A stretch of 64,000 nt of DNA from Ignavibacteria bacterium RIFOXYB12_FULL_35_14 (GTDB taxonomy: Bacteria > Bacteroidota > Ignavibacteria > Ignavibacteriales > Ignavibacteriaceae), in contig MHAR01000012.1 in assembly GCA_001803045.1 (NCBI GenBank), positions 62,001-126,000 of the forward strand, in the 5' to 3' direction. Below are positions 35,643-42,140 of the stretch, one piece after another. A program made the position numbers and the translations under genes. The notes beneath the pieces were generated by a model that was not told the DNA's origin, searched no databases, and saw only the letters and a list, made by a program, of their open reading frames with translations. Positions within the stretch are counted from its first letter, which is position 1. Each line of letters opens with the position of its first letter.

Positions 35643-35743
35643 ATTTGAACTCAACTTCTTTACTTTGAATTGGTTTCATTCATAATTATTTTAAATATGA
35701 GTGTTTTAAAATTAACCACAAAACAATCATAGGGAGAATTATC

Positions 35744-36709
35744 ATGTCTAGAAAAAAAATTGCTATCATCGGCGGGGGACAAATCGGAGGCGTCCTCACT
35801 CAACTAATTGCTCAAAAACAACTTGGAGATGTCGTTCTATTCGATATAGTCCAGGATATGCCGCAAGGAAAAACTCTTGATATTGCCGAAGCTGCACGTG
35901 TTGATCTTTTTGATGTAAATATTAAAGGAACCAACGATTATCAAGATATTAGCGGAGCTGACATTATCATTATCACTGCAGGTTTGCCAAGAAAACCCGG
36001 TATGAGCCGTGATGATTTGCTTACCACAAATGCTCAGATTATGAAAACCGTTGCAGAAAATATTAAGAAGTTCGCTCCAAATTCAATCGCAATTATCATC
36101 TCTAATCCTCTTGATGCAATGGTAACCTTATTCACTAAAGTAACAGGATTTCCAACCAACCGAGTTGTTGGACAAGCGGGCATTCTCGATTCCTCACGCT
36201 TTGCGACTTTTATTGCCTGGGAACTTGGAGTTTCGGTAAAAGATATCAATGCGTTGGTTTTAGGCGGACACGGAGATACAATGGTTCCAATTGTAAGATA
36301 TGCAAATGTTAATGGAATTCCTGTTATGGAACTACTTGAGAAAAAATATAATGACAAAACAAAAGCTAAAGAAGTTATGACTGCTCTCGTTGAGAGAACA
36401 AAACAAGCCGGCGGTGAAGTTGTGAAATTATTAAAAACCGGATCAGCATTTTACTCCCCCTCCTCCTCTGCAATTGCGATGACTGAAGCTATTATTTATG
36501 ATGAAAAAAGAGTATTACCTGTCTGTGCTTACCTAAATGGCGAATATGGAGTGAAAGGTTACTTCGTTGGTGTTCCCGCTGTCTTGGGAGCTAATGGAGT
36601 TGAAAAGATCATTGAATTTGCTTTGAATGAAGAAGAACAATCGCTGCTCAATAATTCGGTGAATGCCGTTAAATCTCTCGTAGTTGATATGGAGAGGTTG
36701 GGATTTTAA
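35744..36709 (+). CDS. mdh: Malate dehydrogenase (LDH-like type)
   Basis: A 321-residue NAD-dependent enzyme interconverting malate and oxaloacetate in the TCA cycle. Visible features: dinucleotide-binding [16 protein letters not shown], the aspartate ending strand 2 in [10 protein letters not shown] (NAD preference), the substrate loop [14 protein letters not shown] with arginines diagnostic for malate rather than lactate, [19 protein letters not shown], and the catalytic histidine in [10 protein letters not shown]. Length and sequence style resemble the homotetrameric MDHs of Chlorobi and Bacteroidota. A good ribosome-binding site (AGGGAG) precedes the ATG. It appears monocistronic with a palindrome 20 bases after the stop. 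Confidence 0.95.
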   Translation: MSRKKIAIIGGGQIGGVLTQLIAQKQLGDVVLFDIVQDMPQGKTLDIAEAARVDLFDVNIKGTNDYQDISGADIIIITAGLPRKPGMSRDDLLTTNAQIMKTVAENIKKFAPNSIAIIISNPLDAMVTLFTKVTGFPTNRVVGQAGILDSSRFATFIAWELGVSVKDINALVLGGHGDTMVPIVRYANVNGIPVMELLEKKYNDKTKAKEVMTALVERTKQAGGEVVKLLKTGSAFYSPSSSAIAMTEAIIYDEKRVLPVCAYLNGEYGVKGYFVGVPAVLGANGVEKIIEFALNEEEQSLLNNSVNAVKSLVVDMERLGF

Positions 36710-36726
36710 GACTATTGTATTTATTT

Positions 36727-36780
36727 ACGAACCCAATTTCTTCACTATAAAAATTCCGTATGTCAAGAAATTGGGTTTGT
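36727..36780. repeat. AACCCAATT-type palindrome, copy B
   Basis: AACCCAATTTCTT (36730-36742) and AAGAAATTGGGTT (36765-36777) are perfect inverted arms; AC/GT pairing extends them past one mismatch. It lies just after the mdh stop and could terminate mdh transcription. It belongs to the family at 35531, 53599 and 56961. Confidence 0.75.
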
Positions 36781-36854
36781 TTGTGTTTAAAAGATTGTGA
36801 TCAGATTTACTAGACATTTACTTTTCCTCTTTAGTTTTATGTTTTTGAAACTAG

Positions 36855-37106
36855 ATGAAATTGGAGTTCCACTTGGATAAAAGTAAAATATATCCGTGTG
36901 TTTATACAAGTACAACATTTGGGAAAGGTGTCCTACACTTAGATAATGGAAATGGTAAGCCTTGTTGCGGGCACAGAAAATATGCTGTAAAAAAGTGGTA
37001 TAAACAGAATTCGTTTCCAGAATGTATAAGGTGCGCACTTAAACAACCTGATTTAGAATTAAGAAAAGAAATTTTAGATATACAATGTAACAAAACAGCC
37101 ATATAA
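36855..37106 (+). CDS. Small Cys-rich protein, first gene of cassette-like array
   Basis: An 83-residue protein of no recognised family. Cysteines in PCCGHRKY and ECIRCALK could form a zinc site (C-C-x-H ... C-x-x-C). It is preferred over opposite-strand frames because it has a cassette-like setting: 14 bases upstream stands GTTTTATG (36834-36841), and its stop codon lies inside CATATAAC (37100-37107), nearly the exact reverse complement. This pairing of start and end cores is what integron cassettes show. It has the same orientation as the next three genes. Coding status is plausible but not certain. Confidence 0.5.
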   Translation: MKLEFHLDKSKIYPCVYTSTTFGKGVLHLDNGNGKPCCGHRKYAVKKWYKQNSFPECIRCALKQPDLELRKEILDIQCNKTAI

Positions 37107-37291
37107 CTCGCGTCTCAGCCCGCCCGCTTTTTCAAAACGGTCGTAGTGAGTTTTTCGGGTTTGGTTTTTCAAAGTAAGTTGTTCTTAAAAGTGTGATTGT
37201 AATACAAAACTGATTTATAAAAATAATGTTGCGTTGACTTTTGCTGCATTGTCGTTTTGGGCGGCGGGCTAAACGCAACTACATTATACGG
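37100..37291 (+). repeat. attC-like site 1 (integron-type recombination site)
   Basis: This begins at the R''-like CATATAAC overlapping the stop of the preceding gene and ends at the R'-like ATTATACGG before the DUF4238 gene. Inner arms pair: AGCCCGCC (about 37117) with GGCGGGCT (37263-37270), plus flanking AAAACG/CGTTTT. Its right half (AATAATGTTGCGTTGACTTT, then TGCTGCATTG) is homologous to the right half of site 2. The length of about 190 bp is near the upper end for attC sites. Confidence 0.6.
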
Positions 37292-37298
37292 TAATATA

Positions 37299-38252
37299 AT
37301 GGGTTCTCCCAAAAAGCAACATTTTGTATCGCAATTTATTCTTCGGAATTTCTCAATTGATAATAAAGACCAATTATGGGTTTACGATAAGTGGGAAGAA
37401 AAAGAATATAAATCTTCAATTCGTGATTCTGCCAGTGAAAATTATTTTTATGAATTTAGTAAAGATGAAAATCAAACTAATACTGAGCTTAAATTGTCAC
37501 GACTAGAATCAGATTGTAAATCGATCTTTAAAAAGATTATCGAAGAAAAAAGTATAAAAAGCTTAACTAACGTAGAACATTTAATGATTTGTTTATTCAG
37601 TGCTGTGCAATATTTACGAACGAACAAGTCAAGAGAACTAATTGAACAAATGAATAAAGGACTCGTTGATAAAGTTCTGGAGAGGAGAAACCTTATCGAT
37701 GATTTTGAAAAAATAATGAATCTTTCCAAAGATGAGATTAGAGATATTAGCATTATTGAACTTAATAGTTCTGCTGGGAAATTAGCACCTTATTTTGTTG
37801 AGAAAGAGTTTGCCTTAGCTGAATCCCTATCGGATGAATATTTCTATATTTCTGACAATCCAATTACTTTATATAATCATTTGCCTCGTCCTTTCAGAGG
37901 GAACTTGGGATTGAAGCTAAAGGGAATAGAAATCCAATTCCCAATATCTTCTAAATTATGTATTGTATTTATGTGTCCAGATGTTGTTAATGAAGTTCGA
38001 TTAAGTATTGCGAAAGCAAATTCATATAAAGAATGCCCCGTTGACATGAGGGTAGCAGAAGAGTATTTAGCATTATTTGATGATTGCATCTGCGCCAAAT
38101 TCACAAGAGAAAATGTCGAATATCATAACTCTCTTCAAGTCAATCAATCATCAAGATATATTTATAGTTGCACAAATAATTTTGATCTTGTAAAAGATAT
38201 GATAAAATCAGATCCAGAATTAAAGAATCCTAAAAGAATTGATTTCTTCTGA
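37299..38252 (+). CDS. DUF4238 domain-containing protein (cassette gene)
   Basis: This 317-residue protein matches the DUF4238 family by its N terminus, PKKQHFVSQFILRNFS, and the LWVYDKWEEK that follows; the central part is helical (IFKKIIEEKSIKSLTNVEHL) and FYISDNPITLYN around residue 188 is a conserved strand. The biochemical function of the family is unknown, though members are common in accessory DNA. I use the ATG at 37299; the frame runs back to a TTG at 37257 inside the attC-like site. The unit is bounded by TTATACGG (37284-37291) and CCGTATAA (38257-38264), exact reverse complements. Confidence 0.82.
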   Translation: MGSPKKQHFVSQFILRNFSIDNKDQLWVYDKWEEKEYKSSIRDSASENYFYEFSKDENQTNTELKLSRLESDCKSIFKKIIEEKSIKSLTNVEHLMICLFSAVQYLRTNKSRELIEQMNKGLVDKVLERRNLIDDFEKIMNLSKDEIRDISIIELNSSAGKLAPYFVEKEFALAESLSDEYFYISDNPITLYNHLPRPFRGNLGLKLKGIEIQFPISSKLCIVFMCPDVVNEVRLSIAKANSYKECPVDMRVAEEYLALFDDCICAKFTRENVEYHNSLQVNQSSRYIYSCTNNFDLVKDMIKSDPELKNPKRIDFF

Positions 38253-38256
38253 TATA

Positions 38257-38449
38257 CCGTATAACAAGTTCTTCAAGGCCGACCGCTTTAAACTGTTTCG
38301 GCATTTGTGTAATTAAAAAATTGTGGTGTAAAAGTTAGTTGCTCATTAAAGATAGTTAACAAAACAAATTTATAAATAATTATTGGCGTTAGCTTTTCAA
38401 TGCTGCATTGCTGTGTTGGACGTCGGTTTAAAAACAACGCCGTTATGCC
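38257..38449 (+). repeat. attC-like site 2
   Basis: The R''-like CCGTATAAC (38257-38265) is just after the DUF4238 stop and the R'-like GTTATGCC (38442-38449) just before the HNH gene. Inner arms include AAGGCCGACCGC paired imperfectly with GACGTCGGTTT. The segment TTATAAATAATTATTGGCGT, then TAGCTTTTCAATGCTGCATT, is clearly related to site 1. Start TATAACAAG and end GCCGTTATGCC are typical of Vibrio-type attC repeats. Confidence 0.65.
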
Positions 38450-38453
38450 TATA

Positions 38454-39215
38454 ATGATGAATAATATTTTTATAAGATTAACAAAAATCCAACAAGAGGT
38501 TTTAGAACTTCTTTTTGATGGAACTATTATGACAATTGATAGGATGAATCTGGCATCAATTGGAAACAGAAATGTTGCTCCGAATACACGTTACTTTCTT
38601 ACAGACAATAATCTTGTAACAAGAAAAGATAAAACTAAGTCAATTAACACAAAAGGTAATGGATACATCATTTCGGAAAAAGGACGATATACTTTAAATG
38701 AAAATAGGAATATAAAAAGAAGAGGAACGCCAAGAATTTTATTAGAAGAAAAAAAATGTGGAAAGTGTAAAATTATTAAACCTATTTCCGATTTTGTTTC
38801 AATCTATGGTTTTAAAAATCCTCGTGGAAAATATTGTCATGATTGCTTCCTGTCAATTCAACAAGATCACGCTATTTCATTAATGGAAGGAAAGAATTTT
38901 TGTCTCTATTGCGGCGAGAAAATTTCCAAAGCATATGATTGGACAATAGATGGGAAATCAACCAAAACATATCTTCATAGAGATCATATGGATCCGCTTT
39001 CACTTGGTGGAGAAGATATTGATAATAACACAGTTTATTGTTGCACAAACTGCAACATAAAAAAAGGGAATAAAACTTTTAGTGAGTGGTTGAAAACGCT
39101 TGAATCTAATTATGCAGATTTAGCAAGAGAAATATATATCAAAAAGCATAAATATATTCCAGAGGAATTTAAACCTTCTCCAACAGAAATAATAATTACA
39201 CTAAGTATAAAATAG
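38454..39215 (+). CDS. HNH endonuclease domain protein (cassette gene)
   Basis: A protein of about 253 residues. The N-terminal 90 residues resemble a DNA-binding helical domain (LTKIQQEVLELLFDGTIMTI). A cysteine cluster follows (CGKCKIIKPISDF, KYCHDCF), then the HNH core: CLYCGEKIS, HRDHMDPLSLGGEDIDNN as the catalytic H-D-H segment, and CCTNCNIKKGNKTF. HNH proteins cut DNA in restriction, homing and phage-defence settings; the target is unknown. I start at the ATG at 38454 because the upstream frame lies in the attC-like site. The unit is bounded by GTTATGCC and GGCGTAAC, complementary with one mismatch. Confidence 0.82.
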   Translation: MMNNIFIRLTKIQQEVLELLFDGTIMTIDRMNLASIGNRNVAPNTRYFLTDNNLVTRKDKTKSINTKGNGYIISEKGRYTLNENRNIKRRGTPRILLEEKKCGKCKIIKPISDFVSIYGFKNPRGKYCHDCFLSIQQDHAISLMEGKNFCLYCGEKISKAYDWTIDGKSTKTYLHRDHMDPLSLGGEDIDNNTVYCCTNCNIKKGNKTFSEWLKTLESNYADLAREIYIKKHKYIPEEFKPSPTEIIITLSIK

Positions 39216-39373
39216 GCGTAACATCTTTAATAAGTAAAAAGTCAATAGGATGCACTAATTCTAAAGTAAATAATATTTGCAAAAAAGTTCTTTGTTCTAT
39301 TTAAGAGTGATTTGAAATCACTAGTTTCAAAAACAATCGGCTGTTGTGTTTTAACATAACATGCCGTTAGGCG
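39215..39373 (+). repeat. attC-like site 3
   Basis: The R''-like GGCGTAAC (39215-39222) overlaps the HNH stop. The site ends at the R'-like GTTAGGC (39366-39372), which fits the integron core GTTRRRY exactly. The right arm TGTTTTAACATAACATGCCG resembles the right arm of site 2. The middle is AT-rich with an internal hairpin (AGTGATTTGAAATCACT). Confidence 0.6.
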
Positions 39374-39396
39374 GTTAAGCCTTCTATGGAATTACT

Positions 39397-39825
39397 ATGG
39401 CATTGAATAGGATCGAAAAGAGATCCCAAAAAGGCATTCAAAAGGTTCTCAAAAAAATAGAGAACGGAACTTTCATTTGTAAATCGCGTCAAGCGGTCGG
39501 TAGTTCAGCGATTGGAAAACCAGTCGATTTACAAATTTCTAACAAGTCTACAAAAAGAAATCTTGTTGCTGTCGAAATTTCAAATGTGAATACAACTCAA
39601 CTAGTAGGCGAAGCTACTCGATTATACTTTGATTCCATACCGCTGAAACTTCTCGTTCTTCACCGCGGTAATACGCCAAAGAATGGGAAGGAGACATCCG
39701 AAAAAATTCTTTGCGCTCTTTATGGGCAAAAACAAATCCAAGATACACCTTCCCGTGTTACTTGGTACAATGATAAAAAATCTCTGGATGCTGTGTTACG
39801 AGAACTCTTAAATAAATTGACTTAA
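39397..39825 (+). CDS. Hypothetical protein, fourth cassette gene
   Basis: A 142-residue basic protein of no recognised family. The central stretch KPVDLQISNKSTKRNLVAVE followed by ISNVNTTQLVGEATRLYFD has a D-x(13-16)-E pattern somewhat like PD-(D/E)xK nucleases, but the final lysine is missing, so no activity is claimed. It starts at the ATG at 39397. The unit begins with GTTAGGCGGTTAAG (39366-39379) and ends with CTTAACCGCTTAAC (39821-39834), reverse complements with one mismatch, and the stop codon lies inside the end core, as in the other three units. Confidence 0.65.
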   Translation: MALNRIEKRSQKGIQKVLKKIENGTFICKSRQAVGSSAIGKPVDLQISNKSTKRNLVAVEISNVNTTQLVGEATRLYFDSIPLKLLVLHRGNTPKNGKETSEKILCALYGQKQIQDTPSRVTWYNDKKSLDAVLRELLNKLT

Positions 39826-40047
39826 CCGCTTAACCCCTTTGATAAATAAAAAGCCCCTCTAAAGGCGGGTAAGCAATAGGAAATAGTAGTACCATGCAAA
39901 ATTCCACTTTGGCGGATTGCAAAAAGTTTTCAACCTTAGGTTGATAAAATTGAGTTTTTATTAGACCGACTTAAACAACAAACCGATGCAATTAATTATA
40001 GATAGACTCAAGGGTTGTAAAGAATTTTCGAATTCAGCCCAACAAAA
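39826..40047. other. Non-coding tail of the cassette-like array
   Basis: This starts with the R''-like GCTTAAC (39828-39834) of the fourth unit; no matching R'-like core or further gene was found, so a fourth attC-like site, if any, is degenerate. A small palindrome TCAACCTTAGGTTGA is present at about 39938. The region ends at the duplicated rpmA terminator. Confidence 0.5.
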
Positions 40048-40073
40048 AACCCTCCGAGCGGAGGGTTCTTTTA
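40048..40073. terminator. Duplicated rpmA-type terminator hairpin
   Basis: AACCCTCCG (40048-40056) and CGGAGGGTT (40059-40067) form a 9-bp stem with A and T tracts on either side, so it could act in both directions. It is a near copy of the hairpin after intact rpmA at 41345-41369 and is followed by a decayed copy of the rpmA 3' end. Confidence 0.75.
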
Positions 40074-40090
40074 TAAACTGTGTTTCGTGA

Positions 40091-40222
40091 TTATGCGGGG
40101 TCGATATTGATTTATTTTCTCTCGCCTCTTTTAGTTTCAAACTTTACCTTTCCATCTTTTACAGCAAATAGAGTGTCATCGCCCGCACGCATTACATTTC
40201 TGCCAGCATGAAATTTTGTTCC
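40091..40222 (-). pseudogene. Decayed duplicate of the rpmA (L27) 3' end
   Basis: The minus strand reads [20 protein letters not shown], then [16 protein letters not shown], a stop, and INIDPA, matching the last 44 residues of L27 encoded at 41388-41642 with a few substitutions and a TAA where the intact gene has TAT (Tyr). Upstream of GTKF the similarity ends. Together with its terminator, the block 40037-40222 is a diverged direct copy of 41333-41520. It is non-functional as a ribosomal protein gene. Confidence 0.85.
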
Positions 40223-40296
40223 ACTTGGGCTAACAAAACATTTTTGAGAAATGGCAATAAATAAATTTTATGATGTCTTGAAATAAAACCTTATAA

Positions 40297-40312
40297 GGAC
40301 TATATTTAGTCC
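40297..40312. promoter_or_regulatory. Candidate Phd operator palindrome
   Basis: GGACTATATTTAGTCC is a perfect 6-bp inverted repeat with a 4-base centre, 17 bases upstream of the antitoxin start. Phd-type antitoxins autoregulate by binding short palindromes in this position. AAAGGAG shortly before the ATG is a strong ribosome-binding site. Confidence 0.5.
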
Positions 40313-40329
40313 ACATAAAGGAGTAAATA

Positions 40330-40608
40330 ATGAAACTAAGCGAATCGGTAAAATCAATAAGTTACCTAAAAGCTAATGCTGCACAGTTGATAGAGGATGC
40401 AAATAAAAATCAAAAAACATTTGTCATTACTCAAAATGGAGAGGCAAAAGTAATTGTGCAGGACATTAAAGCTTATGAAAAAACTCAAGAAACCTTAGCT
40501 CTTCTAAAAATATTGTCAATGAGCAGCGAGAACATAGAAAATTCAAAAGCTAAAGGAATAAAAGAAACTTTTTCTGATATCAGAAAAGAATTAAAAATTC
40601 ATAAATAA
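40330..40608 (+). CDS. Phd/YefM family antitoxin
   Basis: A 92-residue antitoxin with the Phd fold: an N-terminal DNA-binding part (SVKSISYLKANAAQLIEDAN), a beta strand pair (TFVITQNGEAKVIVQDI), and a helical toxin-binding C terminus. It neutralises the adjacent ParE/RelE-like toxin and represses the operon. The toxin gene starts 2 bases after its stop. The pair lies between the intact and decayed copies of the rpmA 3' end, in the same orientation as the cassette-like genes. Confidence 0.88.
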   Translation: MKLSESVKSISYLKANAAQLIEDANKNQKTFVITQNGEAKVIVQDIKAYEKTQETLALLKILSMSSENIENSKAKGIKETFSDIRKELKIHK

Positions 40609-40610
40609 AA

Positions 40611-40934
40611 ATGAACTACAAATTGCTGATTGATCCCTTAGCTAAAAAAGATATTATAGAGATTTACAATTATGTCGCTGTAGACGATTCCGTCGAAAAT
40701 GCCGACAAATTGCTCAAGAACTTGGAAAGAACATATTTAAGCTTAGAAAAACTTCCATTGAGAGGACATATTCCAGAAGAATTAAGAGGTACTGGTATAA
40801 AAAGATTTCTTGAAATTCATTTTAAACCTAATCGAATAATCTATGAAATAATAGATAACATTGTATATGTTCATTGTGTAGTAGATGGAAGAAGAAATAT
40901 GCAGGAGCTATTATCCAGCAGATTGCTTAGGTGA
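40611..40934 (+). CDS. RelE/ParE family toxin
   Basis: A 107-residue toxin with the ParE/RelE fold: LLIDPLAKKDIIEIYNYV (N-terminal helix), SLEKLPLRGHIPEELRGTGI (loop), FLEIHFKPNRIIYEI and VYVHCVVDGRRNMQELL. ParE toxins inhibit DNA gyrase and RelE types cut mRNA on the ribosome; the sequence alone does not decide. The PLRGHIPEEL and final R-R-N-M-Q-E-L-L pattern is common in ParE-type members paired with Phd antitoxins. It is tightly coupled to the antitoxin upstream and overlaps the next frame by 4 bases. Confidence 0.88.
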   Translation: MNYKLLIDPLAKKDIIEIYNYVAVDDSVENADKLLKNLERTYLSLEKLPLRGHIPEELRGTGIKRFLEIHFKPNRIIYEIIDNIVYVHCVVDGRRNMQELLSSRLLR

Positions 40935-41323
40935 AGTTGATGAGAATCCTTAAATATTTTTTTCTAGTATTTTTTTTATTGCTGCTAAGTAATTGTAGTG
41001 AATTAATTCAAACTAATGGTTTTTCAGATGATTTAAATTATCGACCCAATTATCCTATTTCTGAAACACTTCAGACACCTACATTGAGTTTCGGTATTGG
41101 TATTGAAACGGGTGAAAGTTTTATCCATTGGACAAATGTTGAAAGTGTAGATTTTTATGAACTTGAAAAAAGTTATACTGAAGGTTTTGAATCATCATGG
41201 TTAATATTCCGTGGATCAGAAATAAGTTTTACTGAACCTGGTTCGCTAATCAGGTACTACTATCGAGTAAGAGTCATCTATAATTTAAGTGCTAGTAAAT
41301 GGAGTAATATTGTTCATAATTAA
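40931..41323 (+). CDS. Small putative lipoprotein
   Basis: A 130-residue protein with an N-terminal hydrophobic segment and lipobox (FFLLLLSNCSEL), then a beta-rich domain resembling a single FN3 module (GESFIHWTNVESVDFYELEK, YYYRVRVIYNLSASKWSN). The GTG at 40931 overlaps the ParE stop by four bases; the ATG at 40940 is an alternative start. Function unknown. It shares the interval between the two rpmA copies with the toxin-antitoxin pair. Confidence 0.65.
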   Translation: MKLMRILKYFFLVFFLLLLSNCSELIQTNGFSDDLNYRPNYPISETLQTPTLSFGIGIETGESFIHWTNVESVDFYELEKSYTEGFESSWLIFRGSEISFTEPGSLIRYYYRVRVIYNLSASKWSNIVHN

Positions 41324-41344
41324 ATTCTAATTTTGCCAACAAAA

Positions 41345-41369
41345 AACCCTCCGCGTGGAGGGTTCTTTT
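41345..41369. terminator. Terminator of rplU-rpmA
   Basis: AACCCTCC (41345-41352) and GGAGGGTT (41357-41364) form a stem. On the minus strand it is followed by a run of T and lies 19 bases after the rpmA stop. The plus-strand side has CTTTTA, so it may also end the lipoprotein transcript. Confidence 0.75.
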
Positions 41370-41387
41370 ATAAATTTTTCTTTGTGA

Positions 41388-41642
41388 TTATGCGGGGTCG
41401 ATATTAATATATTTTCTTTCGCCTCTTTTAACTTCAAACTTAACTTTACCATCTATTAAAGCAAACAGAGTGTCGTCACCAGCGCGCATTACATTTCTGC
41501 CAGCATGAAATTTTGTCCCTCTTTGACGAACAATAATATTCCCGGCTAAAACTTGCTCTCCGCCAAATCTTTTAACACCCAAACGCTGAGCATTGCTGTC
41601 TCTTCCATTACGAGTTGAACCTTGACCTTTTTTATGTGCCAT
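41388..41642 (-). CDS. rpmA: 50S ribosomal protein L27
   Basis: An 84-residue component of the large ribosomal subunit near the peptidyl-transferase centre. The sequence [30 protein letters not shown] and [15 protein letters not shown] is canonical. The start is the ATG at 41642, so no cleavable Firmicutes-type N-terminal extension is present. It follows rplU by 12 bases in the usual L21-L27 operon. A second, broken copy of its 3' half lies 1.3 kb downstream at 40091-40222. Confidence 0.98.
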   Translation of the reverse strand: MAHKKGQGSTRNGRDSNAQRLGVKRFGGEQVLAGNIIVRQRGTKFHAGRNVMRAGDDTLFALIDGKVKFEVKRGERKYINIDPA

Positions 41643-41654
41643 TATTAATCTCTC

Positions 41655-41963
41655 CTATCCGATCTTTGTAATTTCAATTTTCGTTAACTGCTGACGGTGT
41701 CCTCTTTTTTTCTTGTAACCGGTTCGGCGTTTCTTTTTGAAGATGATCACCTTATCATCTTTTACATGCTCAAGAACTTTAGCAGAAACTGCCATACCGT
41801 TTAGAAAAGGAGAACCAACTTTGGTTGCTTTCCCATCGTTAAAAAGAAGCACCGAATCAAACTTTAATGTTGCATCAACTTCAGCCATTAGCTTAGGAAC
41901 ATAGTACTGTGCATTTTCTAAGACTTTGAATTGATGACCTTTTATATCAACCACTGCGAACAT
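41655..41963 (-). CDS. rplU: 50S ribosomal protein L21
   Basis: A 102-residue 23S rRNA-binding protein of the large subunit. MFAVVDIKGHQFKVLENAQY and the basic C-terminal KKKRRTGYKKKRGHRQQLTK are diagnostic. It is the first gene of the rplU-rpmA operon. Its upstream gap contains copy 3 of the AGATATGCC palindrome (42051-42101). Confidence 0.98.
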   Translation of the reverse strand: MFAVVDIKGHQFKVLENAQYYVPKLMAEVDATLKFDSVLLFNDGKATKVGSPFLNGMAVSAKVLEHVKDDKVIIFKKKRRTGYKKKRGHRQQLTKIEITKIG

Positions 41964-42050
41964 TCTTACCTCGTAATTTTCAAATTTTAGAGCACAAATT
42001 TAGTTATTATGTGCTATCAAGTCAATGAAAGAATAAAAAATAATGCGGCT

Positions 42051-42101
42051 AGATATGCCAGATTTTGTCACATAATGGCGAACGTTAAATCTGGCATATC
42101 T
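42051..42101. repeat. AGATATGCCAGATTT palindrome, copy 3
   Basis: AGATATGCCAGATTT (42051-42065) and AAATCTGGCATATCT (42087-42101) are identical to the arms of copies 1 and 2. Its right flank, reverse-complemented, reads GCTCGTTAGATATGCC, matching the left flank of copy 1 (TCTCGTTAGATATGCC). It sits between the histidine kinase 3' end and rplU. Confidence 0.85.
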
Positions 42102-42140
42102 AACGAGCATTCTTAAATCTAGCAGATCTAAAGGACAATC

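Larger units (their letters stand above)
35349..35743. other. 395-base intergenic region with two stacked palindromes
   Basis: The first 180 bases contain no gene, RNA or clear signal that I can identify. From 35531 it carries two different dispersed palindromes back to back (see separate entries). The last 100 bases lead into mdh and must hold its promoter; AGGGAG at about 10 bases upstream of the mdh ATG is a good ribosome-binding site. Confidence 0.7.

Noticed and set aside
36787-37102. Minus-strand frames of 66-83 codons opposite the first cassette gene
   Set aside because: The plus-strand frame has the cassette context (paired cores, stop codon inside the end core) and the same direction as its neighbours; the minus frames have neither.
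37100-39373. CRISPR array as the explanation for repeated spacers
   Set aside because: The repeats are 158-193 bp, imperfect and separated by whole genes of different length. There is no short direct repeat with regular spacing and no cas gene.
40223-41332. Phd/ParE region as a fifth integron cassette
   Set aside because: No pair of complementary cores flanks it, and the rpmA duplication explains its boundaries better.
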